Of a stretch of DNA of 64,000 bases, positions 7,871 through 16,282 are shown one piece after another. A program made the translations under genes and the position numbers. The DNA is from Candidatus Woesearchaeota archaeon (lineage in GTDB: Archaea; Nanobdellota; Nanobdellia; SCGC-AAA011-G17; UBA489): positions 38,872 through 102,871 of the forward strand of contig JAGVZA010000004.1 in the NCBI GenBank assembly GCA_018302985.1, written 5' to 3'. The number at the start of each line of letters is the position of its first letter. Positions within the stretch are counted from its first letter, which is position 1. The notes beneath the pieces were generated by a model, which worked only from the letters and a program-made list of their open reading frames with translations, made no database searches and was not told the origin of the DNA.

Positions 7871-8590
7871 TTATTGCATCCTAATTCTTAAGAGATGTCT
7901 TTTCTTATCTTTGAATTCTGTCCTTCCATGCAACATTTCATCGTTTTTCATGATAATTATCTCTCCTCTCTGTAACAGTACTTTTCTTACCTCTTTATGT
8001 CTATTACAATATTGTTCAAAATATTCTACAGCTCTTTGCATCTCTTCATTTTCCATAGTACAGGCAAATCCCCTCATAATGGTATCTTTTCTGAATCTTA
8101 GCAAAGGCCTTTTACTAATCACTGGACACCAGATTACTTCTGGATTATCTTCCTTTCTTTTCTTTGTATAGACTGTTGGAACACGAAATGGAAATTTATT
8201 TTTTTGCAATATTTTCAGACAAGCCCTTCCTCTTTTAGTTCTCTTTAATTGTTTGAGTATCTTTTTCCCATCTAAGAGCAAGGTATCTCCACCACTTATT
8301 GCTTTTCTGATTACTGCGAGAAGCACATATCTTTCTGGGTGCATTTTATACTGCGTATCGGTATGCAATGTTGCCTTAACTGCGTTTTCTGAGAATGTTG
8401 TAGTGTATTCCTCGATATCTCTTGCTTTAACGTCCCAGATTACTTTCTTGTCACGAATATCAGTTGGCGTCGGCTGACCAAAAATTCCTGCTAATGCTAT
8501 GAGAAGTATCTTTCCTATTGCCTTTCCGTACTTTGTGAAGGGATATCCCTTAAGAATAATATACTTTTCCTTTATTACGCTTCTTTTCAA
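7871..8590 (-). CDS. TauD/TfdA-like Fe(II)/2-oxoglutarate dioxygenase, start uncertain
   Basis: 239 residues from the only canonical start (TTG 8590). The facial triad is visible: HTD (His76, Asp78) and distal His221 in MLHGRTEF, with Arg235 as the 2-oxoglutarate-binding arginine. The family hydroxylates small molecules using Fe(II), O2 and 2-oxoglutarate. The same frame stays open upstream to 8794, encoding 68 plausible residues (including RIIIPSPFLNQIKKIAQQW) without any ATG, GTG or TTG. TATA-like elements at 8806-8818 and 8821-8830 predict transcription starting at about 8786-8799, inside that extension. The real N-terminus may therefore use a non-canonical start, or a start codon has been lost. 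An oxygenase in a presumed fermenter is notable. Confidence 0.78.
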   Translation of the reverse strand: MKRSVIKEKYIILKGYPFTKYGKAIGKILLIALAGIFGQPTPTDIRDKKVIWDVKARDIEEYTTTFSENAVKATLHTDTQYKMHPERYVLLAVIRKAISGGDTLLLDGKKILKQLKRTKRGRACLKILQKNKFPFRVPTVYTKKRKEDNPEVIWCPVISKRPLLRFRKDTIMRGFACTMENEEMQRAVEYFEQYCNRHKEVRKVLLQRGEIIIMKNDEMLHGRTEFKDKKRHLLRIRMQ

Positions 8591-8857
8591 CTCTCTAAAA
8601 AAATTAATCCCTTCTTTCCACTCTTTCTCTACACACGTCTCGATATCACGAAATACATTTTTGTTAACATCATTCTTCTTCCATTGTTGTGCAATCTTTT
8701 TTATTTGATTAAGGAATGGAGAAGGAATAATAATCCTCTTTAGTACAATTCTCTTTCCTTTTATTTGCCACTGTAGTGTTGTTGTTACTTTACTTCACCC
8801 TATGAGGTTATAAAAAACTTCTATTTAAAGAATATGTTTCTTGTAGTTTATCTTTTA

Positions 8858-9085
8858 TTACTCTAATCTTGTAAGAGGTATTCTTTCTTGACAACCTCTG
8901 TCCTGTACTTCTTTTTCTTGATACTCTGGACTTTTCTTTTTTAGGCTTCTCAGGAGATCATCATCAAAATCTGGACCTACAAATACTGCACCACTTCCTT
9001 GATAAGGAAATATCAGATATTCTTTAATTTGTGGCAGTGCTTTTAAGTTCTTTCTTTTGCTTTGATATGGATCGTTATTGTTCAT
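8858..9085 (-). CDS. Hypothetical small protein
   Basis: 75 residues, no recognised domain. A basic N-terminus (YQSKRKNLKALPQ) is followed by FPYQGSGAVFVGPDFDDD and a charged C-terminus. It begins 47 nt after the zinc-ribbon gene on the same strand with no TATA of its own, so it is probably the second gene of that unit. A weak GAGAAG lies about 9 nt before the ATG. Confidence 0.5.
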   Translation of the reverse strand: MNNNDPYQSKRKNLKALPQIKEYLIFPYQGSGAVFVGPDFDDDLLRSLKKKSPEYQEKEVQDRGCQERIPLTRLE

Positions 9086-9132
9086 TTTTAGTCTTCTCAG
9101 AAATCATTCTCTTCAACTACTGCTTGGTTTAC

Positions 9133-9252
9133 TTAAGCAACAGTCAAAATTTCAAATTGTTTACTTTGACACATACATTCAACACAGTCAGGAACTTCTG
9201 GCTGATCTAGGGTGAATATAGCGCCACAGTCTTTGCATTCAGCTTGGTACAT
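9133..9252 (-). CDS. Zinc-ribbon mini-protein
   Basis: 39 residues: MYQAECKDCGAIFTLDQPEV, PDCVECMCQS and an aliphatic tail. Two C-x2-C knuckles (Cys6/Cys9 and Cys23/Cys26, with an extra Cys28) make a rubredoxin-like or zinc-ribbon metal site. TTATATAATC upstream (9266-9275) centres about 20 nt from the ATG, and GGTTGAG overlaps the SD position. It is short enough to be missed by standard gene finders. A role in RNA/protein binding or metal storage cannot be separated. Confidence 0.68.
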   Translation of the reverse strand: MYQAECKDCGAIFTLDQPEVPDCVECMCQSKQFEILTVA

Positions 9253-9368
9253 TGTTTCTCAACCTATAGATTATATAATGTATATACTTTTAAGTGATGA
9301 ACTTCTATATAAATGTTGGCTTTTTTGAAAGGTGCACCTAAGCTGTTAGATTGACTAGAATTAGAGGC

Positions 9369-9659
9369 TTATTCACTTGCCAATATTGCTTCTAAAACTG
9401 GCTCTTCTACTGGAGGAATCTCCATGATTGAGGCGTTCTCAGTAACCAAAGCGCCTATTTCAGACTCTTGCCCCATAACTTTAACTGAAAATCCTCTTTG
9501 TTGTAATCTGACTGCTAATCTCTGCATTTGTCTAACTAACTCTGGTTCGCTCCTTTTTTTCATTCTTTGGAGAAAAGTCCCTAGTGATTTGTATCTGCCA
9601 GTATATTCGGCTACTTTGGTGATTCCCGGTATGAATCTATAGAGGTGTCTCATTTGCAT
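9369..9659 (-). CDS. Hypothetical protein
   Basis: 96 residues without recognised homology. The N-terminal half is basic and helical (RYKSLGTFLQRMKKRSEPELVRQMQRL), then GFSVKVMGQESEIGALV and an acidic C-terminal tail. The basic helix could bind nucleic acid (inference). The TATA (9718-9727) predicts a ~38-nt leader that contains the hairpin at 9673-9688. Confidence 0.55.
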   Translation of the reverse strand: MQMRHLYRFIPGITKVAEYTGRYKSLGTFLQRMKKRSEPELVRQMQRLAVRLQQRGFSVKVMGQESEIGALVTENASIMEIPPVEEPVLEAILASE

Positions 9660-9672
9660 TGCTTCCGTAGAA

Positions 9673-9688
9673 CAGAGAAGGTTCTCTG
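9673..9688 (-). promoter_or_regulatory. Palindrome in the leader of the 9369-9659 gene
   Basis: CAGAGAA-GG-TTCTCTG has perfect 7-bp arms. It falls between the predicted transcription start (~9697) and the ATG (9659), so it could be an RNA hairpin near the start or a DNA operator. Confidence 0.3.
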
Positions 9689-9805
9689 AATTTACTTAGG
9701 TCTATTTAGAGAATAGAGTATATAAACTTTTCTTTTTATCTCTTTTAAGTGGTTACAAAAGAAATCTTTAAATAGTATTTTAGAATGGACAAATGAACAT
9801 ACACC

Positions 9806-10345
9806 ATGAGCAGCATAGTAACTGAATATGAAGCACTATCTTTAATTGAAGGAGAAAATTCTTTACGAGAGATAGGGAATCAATCACCTAGTTTATACTT
9901 AACTATTTTTCGAAGTCTTGAAAAAATTCGGCAAATTGATCCTGAAAAGGCAGAAGGAAGAAGAGATTATGTTTCAACAGACGATCTCTCAAAAGCTAGA
10001 CTCTCCATGCCTGCAGAAATTCATGCAGTAATCTATGGTTTACAAGGTTTTAAGTCATTTGAGGCTCGTAAACGCAGTATAAATAGTTTTACTGGCTCTT
10101 TGGTTGGACTTAGTCTTTCTCTTGGATTAGTAGCACAAAACTACATTGAAAATACTTCTACTTATGTTGCTGCTGGAGCGTTGGGAGTGATGGCACTAGC
10201 ACTTCAACTTAGAGGTTTTTTCTATATTGGGAAATGGATTCATAATGAATACAGACGAAAACAAGATGAACGATTTACAAGACCTCTTGATCAAAGAGAA
10301 TCAAAATTAGTGCAATATATCTTTATGAACGATCATTCTTCGTAA
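9806..10345 (+). CDS. Hypothetical protein with two central transmembrane helices
   Basis: 179 residues. An N-terminal soluble part of about 95 residues (SLREIGNQSPSLYLTIFRSL resembles a short helical bundle) precedes two helices at about 98-115 and 121-140. A positively charged C-terminal tail (EYRRKQDERFTRPLDQRESK) follows. Both ends are probably cytoplasmic. A TATA-like CTTTAAATA (9766-9774) predicts start near 9796, 10 nt before the ATG. Function unknown. Confidence 0.6.
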   Translation: MSSIVTEYEALSLIEGENSLREIGNQSPSLYLTIFRSLEKIRQIDPEKAEGRRDYVSTDDLSKARLSMPAEIHAVIYGLQGFKSFEARKRSINSFTGSLVGLSLSLGLVAQNYIENTSTYVAAGALGVMALALQLRGFFYIGKWIHNEYRRKQDERFTRPLDQRESKLVQYIFMNDHSS

Positions 10346-10371
10346 GCATCTAGAACTTTACCTATTGTTAA

Positions 10372-11463
10372 TTATTTTTCCTTTTCTCTTAACATTATTC
10401 GCTGCGGATCTTTATTGACTTGGAATTCAGCAACCCTTTGCTTCTGCTGCAAGTCTACAATAGAAATAGTGTTAGATTGACTATTGCTGACATAAGCTGT
10501 TTTTGCATCTGCGGTAATGACTACATCACTAGGTGCGACACCGACGTCTATTGTTGCTAGGAGCATTTCCCGAGTTAAGCTTGTAAGAGATAGTGTATTG
10601 TCATCAGTATTTGTAATAGCACTTAACACATTGTTTGGCGAAAATGCAATTTGTGAAGCGCCAAGACCTACACGCATTTCCCTATATTCTTTAGGCTGCC
10701 TGATAGGAAGAATAGTAACTACACCAGTTGGGCTAGTCACATAGATATATCTTTCATGAGGACTCATCGCGAATTGTTCTGGCTGATCACCAGCAAACCA
10801 AGTGTCTATGAATGCGTCAATGGCAGTGTTGATAATAGTAATATCATCTGAGCCTCGATTAAGCACATAAATTTTTCTTTCATCTTCACTTAAAATCATT
10901 GGACCGGGATCTGATCCTACTGCGATTTCCTTATTGATGAATCCTAATTTCTTATCTATTACAACTACTGTATTTTCTGAAGGATTTGTTACATAAATAT
11001 TCTTTTCTGTGACTACTATGCCTTCTGGACTATTGCCTGCCTTGAATGTTTGCATGACCTCTTCTTTTTTGAGATCTATGACTGTGATAGTATTGCTTAT
11101 TTGATTAGTGATATACATACTATCTGTTGTTTTATCAAAGAACATTTCCTGAGGACTTTTTCCTACAGCAATTTCTTTTCTAGTTTCGTTTTTCTCTCCA
11201 TCAATAATACCAAAGAGATTTTCTGTTCTATACAAGACATAGAGTATTTTTTGCTGTGTTCCTGTTTTTACTTCTGGAACAACTGTTTCATTTTCGGTGT
11301 TGTTTACCTTGATTGTCTCATTTGCTTCTGCAGGCAGCACATCTGGGTTTACTGTTGCTGGTTCTTGCAGTAATGTCCATGTGATTAAGGCTACGGCTAA
11401 TATACAAAGAATTACACCTATACTTCCTAATATTTTTGTTCTTCGAGTATCTCTTCTAACCAT
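10372..11463 (-). CDS. Membrane-anchored YVTN-type beta-propeller protein
   Basis: 363 residues. A signal anchor (about residues 11-31, after the basic MVRRDTRRTK) is followed by a Thr/Asn/Glu-rich linker and then about seven repeats with the YVTN pattern (SMYITNQISNTITVIDLKK, NIYVTNPSENTVVVIDKK, KIYVLNRGSDDITIIN and so on). These form a beta-propeller exposed outside the cell. Such proteins are common archaeal surface-layer or binding proteins; no enzyme motif is seen. The ATG lies 26 nt from a TTTTAAA box, so it is leaderless. Confidence 0.88.
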   Translation of the reverse strand: MVRRDTRRTKILGSIGVILCILAVALITWTLLQEPATVNPDVLPAEANETIKVNNTENETVVPEVKTGTQQKILYVLYRTENLFGIIDGEKNETRKEIAVGKSPQEMFFDKTTDSMYITNQISNTITVIDLKKEEVMQTFKAGNSPEGIVVTEKNIYVTNPSENTVVVIDKKLGFINKEIAVGSDPGPMILSEDERKIYVLNRGSDDITIINTAIDAFIDTWFAGDQPEQFAMSPHERYIYVTSPTGVVTILPIRQPKEYREMRVGLGASQIAFSPNNVLSAITNTDDNTLSLTSLTREMLLATIDVGVAPSDVVITADAKTAYVSNSQSNTISIVDLQQKQRVAEFQVNKDPQRIMLREKEK

Positions 11464-11593
11464 TATATTGTAGACTAGAGATTGGTTTAAAAGGGTTTTG
11501 GCTCTTTTCTTTGCAATCTACTACTGTCTTAGGAATATAGTTTTCTCACTAGGGTTATGATTCTTTAGAACTTATTTAGTATATGTCAAGGAA

Positions 11594-11715
11594 GGGGTAG
11601 ATGGGAAAAGAGGTGTTAGGGAAAAGACATAGCAGAAACCCACCTACCCGTTCCGATGACTGTGAATGGAACAGAGTCTTGACTTTTCAATCTTAGTTGA
11701 CTGTCTCAACCCCCC
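11594..11715. ncRNA. Candidate structured non-coding RNA, family unknown
   Basis: Three stems can be drawn. GGGTAGATGGG (11595-11605) pairs with CCCACCTACCC (11639-11649) over 11 positions with one mismatch. GTTCC pairs with GGAAC (11650-11672). GTTGA pairs with TCAAC (11695-11709). The local G/C content is above the neighbourhood. A TATA-like TTAGTATA (11577-11584) could start a plus-strand RNA near 11594-11605. TTTTTATAC on the minus strand (about 11738-11746) could start a minus-strand RNA near 11715, so orientation is open. I could not match it to RNase P RNA, SRP RNA, tRNA or box C/D guides. Confidence 0.35.
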
Positions 11716-11838
11716 TAGAGGTTCTAAGATACACTCGTATAAAAACTTATCGATGGTCTTTGAGAAATTCCTTTTTTAACCTTTATTTTATCATTGGAAG
11801 CCATATTTTGGATTTCTCATGTTAGGGTTAGTGGTATC

Positions 11839-11846
11839 TTTATAAA
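11839..11846 (+). promoter_or_regulatory. TATA box of thymidine kinase
   Basis: TTTATAAA centred 26 nt before the ATG at 11869; this spacing is why the internal Met, not the longer frame from 11794, is taken as the start. Confidence 0.6.
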
Positions 11847-11868
11847 TTTCCTTGTTTCTTTCACTCTT

Positions 11869-12540
11869 ATGGGCAAACTTGAGATGTATGTAGGCTGCAT
11901 GTTTTCAGGCAAAACAGAAAAATTACGTGATAGAATTCATCGTGAACGTTTTCGTTTCAGCCATACAGAACAACATCCAACTGTTCAGCTTTTCAAGCCA
12001 GCTATAGACAATCGTTTTGGAACTGGAACTGAAATTGTTTCCCATAATGGTACTACAACTCCTTGTGTTCTTGTCTCTTCTGCAGCTGACATTGCACAGT
12101 ATGTTGCATTACATTCTACTCTTCGAGTTGTAGGCATAGATGAAGTCCAATTCTTAGACGACACTATTATTGACTGGTGTGTGTATACTTTTAGACATAC
12201 TCCTCTTCACATTATTGCCAGCGGATTAAACACAGATTTTCGCGGAGAACTTTTTCGTTTTCGCAACTCAGAACGAAACATGGGTGAACTTATAGGTCAT
12301 GCTCAAGCAGAACCGCTTACTGCTTTTTGTGCTTACCGCTTACCTAATACTAACCTTCTCTGTGGAAATGATGCTACCTGCACTCAACGTCTGAAAATCG
12401 ATGGCACTCCTGTTCCTTATTTAGATCCTTTAGTGCATGTCGGTGGCAAAGATCCTTCAGGTGAACGACGTTATGAAGCACGCTGTGTGGAACATCACTT
12501 TGTTCCTGGCCGTAATGATCGTTCAGTAACTTTTAAATAG
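11869..12540 (+). CDS. tdk: Thymidine kinase (type II)
   Basis: 223 residues from the chosen ATG. Phosphorylates thymidine with ATP in pyrimidine salvage. Visible motifs are the P-loop GCMFSGKT (residues 9-16), Walker B VVGIDEVQFL, the lasso-type substrate region and a structural zinc site formed by cysteines in FCAYRL, LLCGNDATC and EARC. Length is slightly above the usual ~190-200. The reading frame could start at 11794, but that would add 25 hydrophobic residues before the P-loop and place the start upstream of the TATA. Salvage enzymes are expected in a reduced genome. Confidence 0.93.
   Translation: MGKLEMYVGCMFSGKTEKLRDRIHRERFRFSHTEQHPTVQLFKPAIDNRFGTGTEIVSHNGTTTPCVLVSSAADIAQYVALHSTLRVVGIDEVQFLDDTIIDWCVYTFRHTPLHIIASGLNTDFRGELFRFRNSERNMGELIGHAQAEPLTAFCAYRLPNTNLLCGNDATCTQRLKIDGTPVPYLDPLVHVGGKDPSGERRYEARCVEHHFVPGRNDRSVTFK
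12531..12540 (+). promoter_or_regulatory. TATA box embedded in the end of tdk
   Basis: TTTTAAATAG includes the tdk stop codon and is centred 26 nt before the ATG at 12562, so the next gene appears to have its own leaderless promoter. Confidence 0.5.
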
Positions 12541-12561
12541 TTGTTGCTGTTTTTTTCTGTT

Positions 12562-13434
12562 ATGCATTTAACATTGTTAGGGAAATTTGATCAGTTTTAT
12601 TTTTTACGCACCTTGAAACGCATCCAACATGTTTTACCTGTGCCTAGAGATGTCCAACTCTATATTTTAGATGACAAATCAAATTGCAAGACGATTATTC
12701 AACGCTTACCGCCCTCAGAAAAAGCTGCTTTCAAGAATATTTGCAGAGTTGACAAAGTCTCATTTTCTTATCAGCACAATAAACAAAGATTGATTGTTCT
12801 TACACTTACTGGAACTAACAAGTATCTCTTAAAAGACCAACAAGCCTTAATAGGATTATTAATTCATGAGATTATCCATTTAGAACAGATGCGCAAAGGA
12901 AATTATAAACTGTTACAACAATCTTATCGCAAAGTTTTTTCTTTGTATACTCAACTCTTAACTAATTTACGCCAGAAACCTTTATTGCCTGTGCTTGATG
13001 CTATTGGACAAAATGCTCTCTTATTGTTAAAAGATCTGTATACTAATGGTGCAGTCATTAAGCGCGGTTTTAGTCATGAGCTGTTACACTACTACGAATG
13101 TGAATTCTCTTTGAAGAAGACTTGCCCACGACCAGTTTTTTATGACAAGCTCAAAAAGGAAGTACAGAAAGATCCTCAAGTGCTAGTGATTGTTTTTGCT
13201 TTTGAATTTGCACTTTTATCCATGATTTTACCTTTCAAAAAATATAAAGAACGACATGCCAAAGAATTATTGAAATATCTTGCTACCTGCTATAACCTCA
13301 ATATGCGAGAAACTTTACGCAAATGTGGCCCGTTTATAGATTATTATCTAGCGCATTATAAAAAACCAAACCGAGATTTCCAAGAGAAATATTTCCATTT
13401 AATTTTTACAAAAGTTATTGAATTATTAACATAG
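12562..13434 (+). CDS. Predicted HEXXH zinc metallopeptidase, family not recognised
   Basis: 290 residues from the ATG at 12562. GLLIHEIIHLEQMRKG contains HEIIH, the gluzincin-type zinc and catalytic motif, about one third into the protein. A likely third ligand, Glu/His in SHELLHYYECEF, follows about 80 residues later. The remainder is helical and Lys/Leu-rich with no signal peptide, so it is probably cytoplasmic. Substrate unknown. It follows tdk by 21 nt but has its own TATA at the end of that gene. Confidence 0.65.
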   Translation: MHLTLLGKFDQFYFLRTLKRIQHVLPVPRDVQLYILDDKSNCKTIIQRLPPSEKAAFKNICRVDKVSFSYQHNKQRLIVLTLTGTNKYLLKDQQALIGLLIHEIIHLEQMRKGNYKLLQQSYRKVFSLYTQLLTNLRQKPLLPVLDAIGQNALLLLKDLYTNGAVIKRGFSHELLHYYECEFSLKKTCPRPVFYDKLKKEVQKDPQVLVIVFAFEFALLSMILPFKKYKERHAKELLKYLATCYNLNMRETLRKCGPFIDYYLAHYKKPNRDFQEKYFHLIFTKVIELLT

Positions 13435-13491
13435 CAGTCTTTATATATCAGCATCGTTATCTTTTTTCTAAGCAATTTGGAGGTGTTTATT

Positions 13492-13857
13492 TTGACAACA
13501 ACTACAGAAACTACACTTAGACGACCATTGATCTATCAAAGACAGGAAGTTGGTTATGTTCAAGATGGAAAAATTGTACCTGTTATTTCAGAAGTTGAAT
13601 TAACTGATCTTATTCATGATTTAGAGCCGCATGAAATTACTCATTTACCTCAATATGCTCCTGTGTTAGCTATTCTTGCAAGACACTATCGTCTCAAACT
13701 TAAAGATTATACGAGTCTTCCAGATTGTGGAATTACTGCTTTAGAAGAAGGGTGTCGTAGTCTCAAAGAAGTGAAGGCAAGGGACACAGATTTAGCACAC
13801 CTTATACTCAAAATGCATATTGCAAGATCTTTCGATAGAGGAATGAGGCCTGTATAA
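13492..13857 (+). CDS. Hypothetical soluble protein
   Basis: 121 residues from a TTG at 13492. That start is preferred because GGAGGTG ends 6 nt upstream and a TATA (13440-13449) predicts a ~20-nt leader. The frame begins Thr-rich, then LIYQRQEVGYVQDGKIVP and a mixed alpha/beta region with several His and Asp residues. No known domain was recognised. It is one of the few SD-led starts here. Confidence 0.6.
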   Translation: MTTTTETTLRRPLIYQRQEVGYVQDGKIVPVISEVELTDLIHDLEPHEITHLPQYAPVLAILARHYRLKLKDYTSLPDCGITALEEGCRSLKEVKARDTDLAHLILKMHIARSFDRGMRPV

Positions 13858-13887
13858 TTTTTTTCACTGTTGCATTACAGCACAGCC

Positions 13888-13896
13888 ATTATAAAC
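13888..13896 (+). promoter_or_regulatory. TATA box of the aminotransferase gene
   Basis: ATTATAAAC centred 26 nt before the ATG at 13918; it supports that start over an upstream TTG at 13870. Confidence 0.55.
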
Positions 13897-13917
13897 TACT
13901 TTCTTCTTCTTTTTTCT

Positions 13918-15075
13918 ATGGTTCATATCTCTGAACGAGAAGTAGAATTACCTGATGCAGTCATTGGTAAACTCTTAAAAGTTGCTGCAGAGGACAAAAG
14001 TGTTATATCACTTGGTCCTGGCGAGCCTGATTTTCCTGCTCCACCGCCTATTGTTGAATATACCAAACAATTTGCAGACAAATGCAATCATTATAGTCCT
14101 CCTGGCGGCAGAAAAGAATTAAAAGAAGCTCTTATCAAAAAATTAAAAAAAGAAAATGGTATTACTGCTCATCCAGACAATATTATTGTTACTTGCGGCA
14201 GTCAAGAAGCACTTTTATTAGCAACAGCTTGCACTTGTGATGTTTCTGAACAAATTATTATTCCTAATCCTAGTTACTTGGGCTATTTACCTTTGTTTCA
14301 ACTCTTCAATGCTTTTCCAGTACCTTTGCAATTGCATGAAAAAGATGATTGGAATATTAATCCTGATGATTTGAAACACTTGATTGATCCTAAAAAAACT
14401 AAAGCCATTATGATTAATACGCCTGCTAATCCTACTGGGAATGTTCTTAGCAGAAAATTGTTGGAAGAAATTGCTGATCTTGCTGTGCAACATAATTTGT
14501 ATGTCTTTAGCGATGAAGCATATGAAAAATTAGTCTACAATAAGCCTCATGTGAGCATGGCAAGCTTAAATGGGATGGAAAAATATACTGTCACCTTTCA
14601 AACTTTCAGCAAGAGTTATGCTATGTGTGGTTATAGAGTTGGATATGCAGTTGGACCTAAATTATTAATTGAAGCCATGACTAAAACTCATATTTATACT
14701 ACTACAGCTGCGCCTACCATTAGTCAGATGGTTGCTGCAAAAGCGCTAAGCATGGATCCCAAGTATACAGAAGCTATGAGAAAAGAATATGATCAACGAA
14801 GAAAATACATTGTCAAACGATTGAATCAAATGGGACTACCAACTACAACTCCTAATGGTGCATTTTATACCTTCTCTAATATCAAGGACGTTATGGATGA
14901 TAGCTTTAGGTTCGCATTCCAGCTTCTCAAAGAGGCGAAGGTCGCTGTTGTGCCTGGCAAGGAATTTGGCACCTATGGTGAAGGCTATATTCGTTGTAGT
15001 TATGCTACTGCTTTACCAAAAATTGAAACAGCTATGGATAGAATGGAAAAGTTTGTCAAGAAATATAAAAAGTAA
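13918..15075 (+). CDS. PLP-dependent aminotransferase, class I/II
   Basis: 385 residues. Moves amino groups between amino acids and 2-oxo acids using pyridoxal phosphate. Family features in order: SLGPGEPDFPAPPPIVE near the N-terminus, YSPPGGRKELKEAL, the cofactor-binding NTPANPTGNVLS, SDEAYEKLVY (PLP-ring Asp and Tyr), and TFSKSYAMCGYRVGY with the Schiff-base Lys. The C-terminus has GYIRCSYA, whose Arg binds the substrate carboxylate. It is of the AspC/aromatic archaeal type; exact specificity is not clear. With glutamate dehydrogenase at 24.7 kb it could funnel amino acids into 2-oxo acid metabolism (inference). Confidence 0.93.
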   Translation: MVHISEREVELPDAVIGKLLKVAAEDKSVISLGPGEPDFPAPPPIVEYTKQFADKCNHYSPPGGRKELKEALIKKLKKENGITAHPDNIIVTCGSQEALLLATACTCDVSEQIIIPNPSYLGYLPLFQLFNAFPVPLQLHEKDDWNINPDDLKHLIDPKKTKAIMINTPANPTGNVLSRKLLEEIADLAVQHNLYVFSDEAYEKLVYNKPHVSMASLNGMEKYTVTFQTFSKSYAMCGYRVGYAVGPKLLIEAMTKTHIYTTTAAPTISQMVAAKALSMDPKYTEAMRKEYDQRRKYIVKRLNQMGLPTTTPNGAFYTFSNIKDVMDDSFRFAFQLLKEAKVAVVPGKEFGTYGEGYIRCSYATALPKIETAMDRMEKFVKKYKK

Positions 15076-16275
15076 TTATTTTTTCTTTGGATCTATTTTC
15101 CAATAAAAGTATATTGCAGGAACTAAAAATAAACCTCCGAATACAATGGTGCTTTGTGTCCCAAATGTATCTGCAACGAAACCAGCAATAGGATAACTTA
15201 TAGCATAAGCTAAAGAGATTATCATGCTCTTAAAAGAAAGAATTGTTGCTCTTGTCTTACTGGGGATAAACTTTTGAGTAAAAGCATCTCCGACGGGAAG
15301 AGATAAGTCGATGAGAAATAAGATAGCGAGCATAAATAGAATACCAGCAAGAGAACTCTTAACAAACAACACTCCGAAGTTAAGCAACATTCCTACCACT
15401 AATAATATTATCAAATAATTTTTCTCATGTTTACATATTTTTAGAAGAGGTTTTGCAATTAATGGTGCTATACTACCTAAGATCATAGATGCAGAAAATA
15501 AAAATCCAAAGGTGTATTGAGGAATTCCTAAGCCTTGCAGTAATGGTTGCCACACCAAATGCCCACCGAATGAGTCTCTGAACATAATGAAAAATGTGGC
15601 TAATAAAATAAAAACTAATGCAGCATGCTTAACTGAGTAACGGATTGCTTCTTTTGACTGTCGATATAATTGTTTGAAAGAGATCTTCTTTTCTTTTGTT
15701 AGTTTATGCTCCTCCATAGGCAATAGAATTACCAATGAAATTATCCAAGAGAGGCTAGCAAATATCCAAATTGCATTTAGACCTAACTTAACAACTACAA
15801 AAGACCCCAATAATCCTGAAAAAAACAATGCAATACTTTGTATTGAATATTCTTTAAGATAATAACTCTTGATCAGATCATCTCTTTTATAATACTTTAA
15901 GTTGTCTATAGTCCAAGCTTCTCTTGCTCCTGAATAGAACGTTCCAGCTATTCCCCATGCAATAAACAATATTAATAACAGATAGAAATTATGAATTACT
16001 ATAAAAAATGGAAATATTATCCCCATCATCAGATAAGAAAAAAGTGTTGATACTTTTCTTCCAAATAGATCTGCAAAAGCACCTGTAGGTACTTCAAAAA
16101 TAAATGTTGCTATGGCAAGTGCAGAAAATAATATCCCTATCTGTGCTAAGCTTATCGTTTCATTAAAGAAAATAACCCAAAAGGCAGGAGCAAAATATAC
16201 TAAATGAGAGATAAATCTTTCTATATAGAACAATCCTAAAATCTTAAATTCATCTTTAGCAAATATTTTTTTCAT
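15076..16275 (-). CDS. Major facilitator superfamily transporter
   Basis: 399 residues with 12 predicted transmembrane helices. The loop 2-3 signature is GAFADLFGRKVSTL, and the half-repeat in the C-terminal domain includes AGFVADTFGTQSTI. This is an MFS secondary transporter; the substrate is not predictable, though drug/H+ antiporter-like subfamilies look similar. It lies 7 nt downstream of a TrmB regulator and is almost surely co-transcribed and controlled by it. The stop codon adjoins that of the convergent aminotransferase. Confidence 0.9.
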   Translation of the reverse strand: MKKIFAKDEFKILGLFYIERFISHLVYFAPAFWVIFFNETISLAQIGILFSALAIATFIFEVPTGAFADLFGRKVSTLFSYLMMGIIFPFFIVIHNFYLLLILFIAWGIAGTFYSGAREAWTIDNLKYYKRDDLIKSYYLKEYSIQSIALFFSGLLGSFVVVKLGLNAIWIFASLSWIISLVILLPMEEHKLTKEKKISFKQLYRQSKEAIRYSVKHAALVFILLATFFIMFRDSFGGHLVWQPLLQGLGIPQYTFGFLFSASMILGSIAPLIAKPLLKICKHEKNYLIILLVVGMLLNFGVLFVKSSLAGILFMLAILFLIDLSLPVGDAFTQKFIPSKTRATILSFKSMIISLAYAISYPIAGFVADTFGTQSTIVFGGLFLVPAIYFYWKIDPKKK

Positions 16276-16282
16276 TGTCTTC

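Larger units (their letters stand above)
11464..11868. other. 405-nt gene-free interval
   Basis: No convincing reading frame. It holds the promoter of the leftward propeller gene (about 11485-11494), a block of stable inverted repeats (11594-11715, see separate entry) with TATA-like boxes on both sides, and the promoter of thymidine kinase (11839-11846). Confidence 0.7.

Noticed and set aside
11580..11745. RNase P RNA or SRP RNA
   Set aside because: The universally conserved sequence blocks (for example GAGGAAAGTC and the ACAGAAA/GGCTTA pair, or the GGAA/AGCAG SRP helix 8 core) could not be placed convincingly on either strand.
11794..11868. Longer N-terminus for thymidine kinase
   Set aside because: The added residues start upstream of a well-placed TATA box and do not belong to the family fold.
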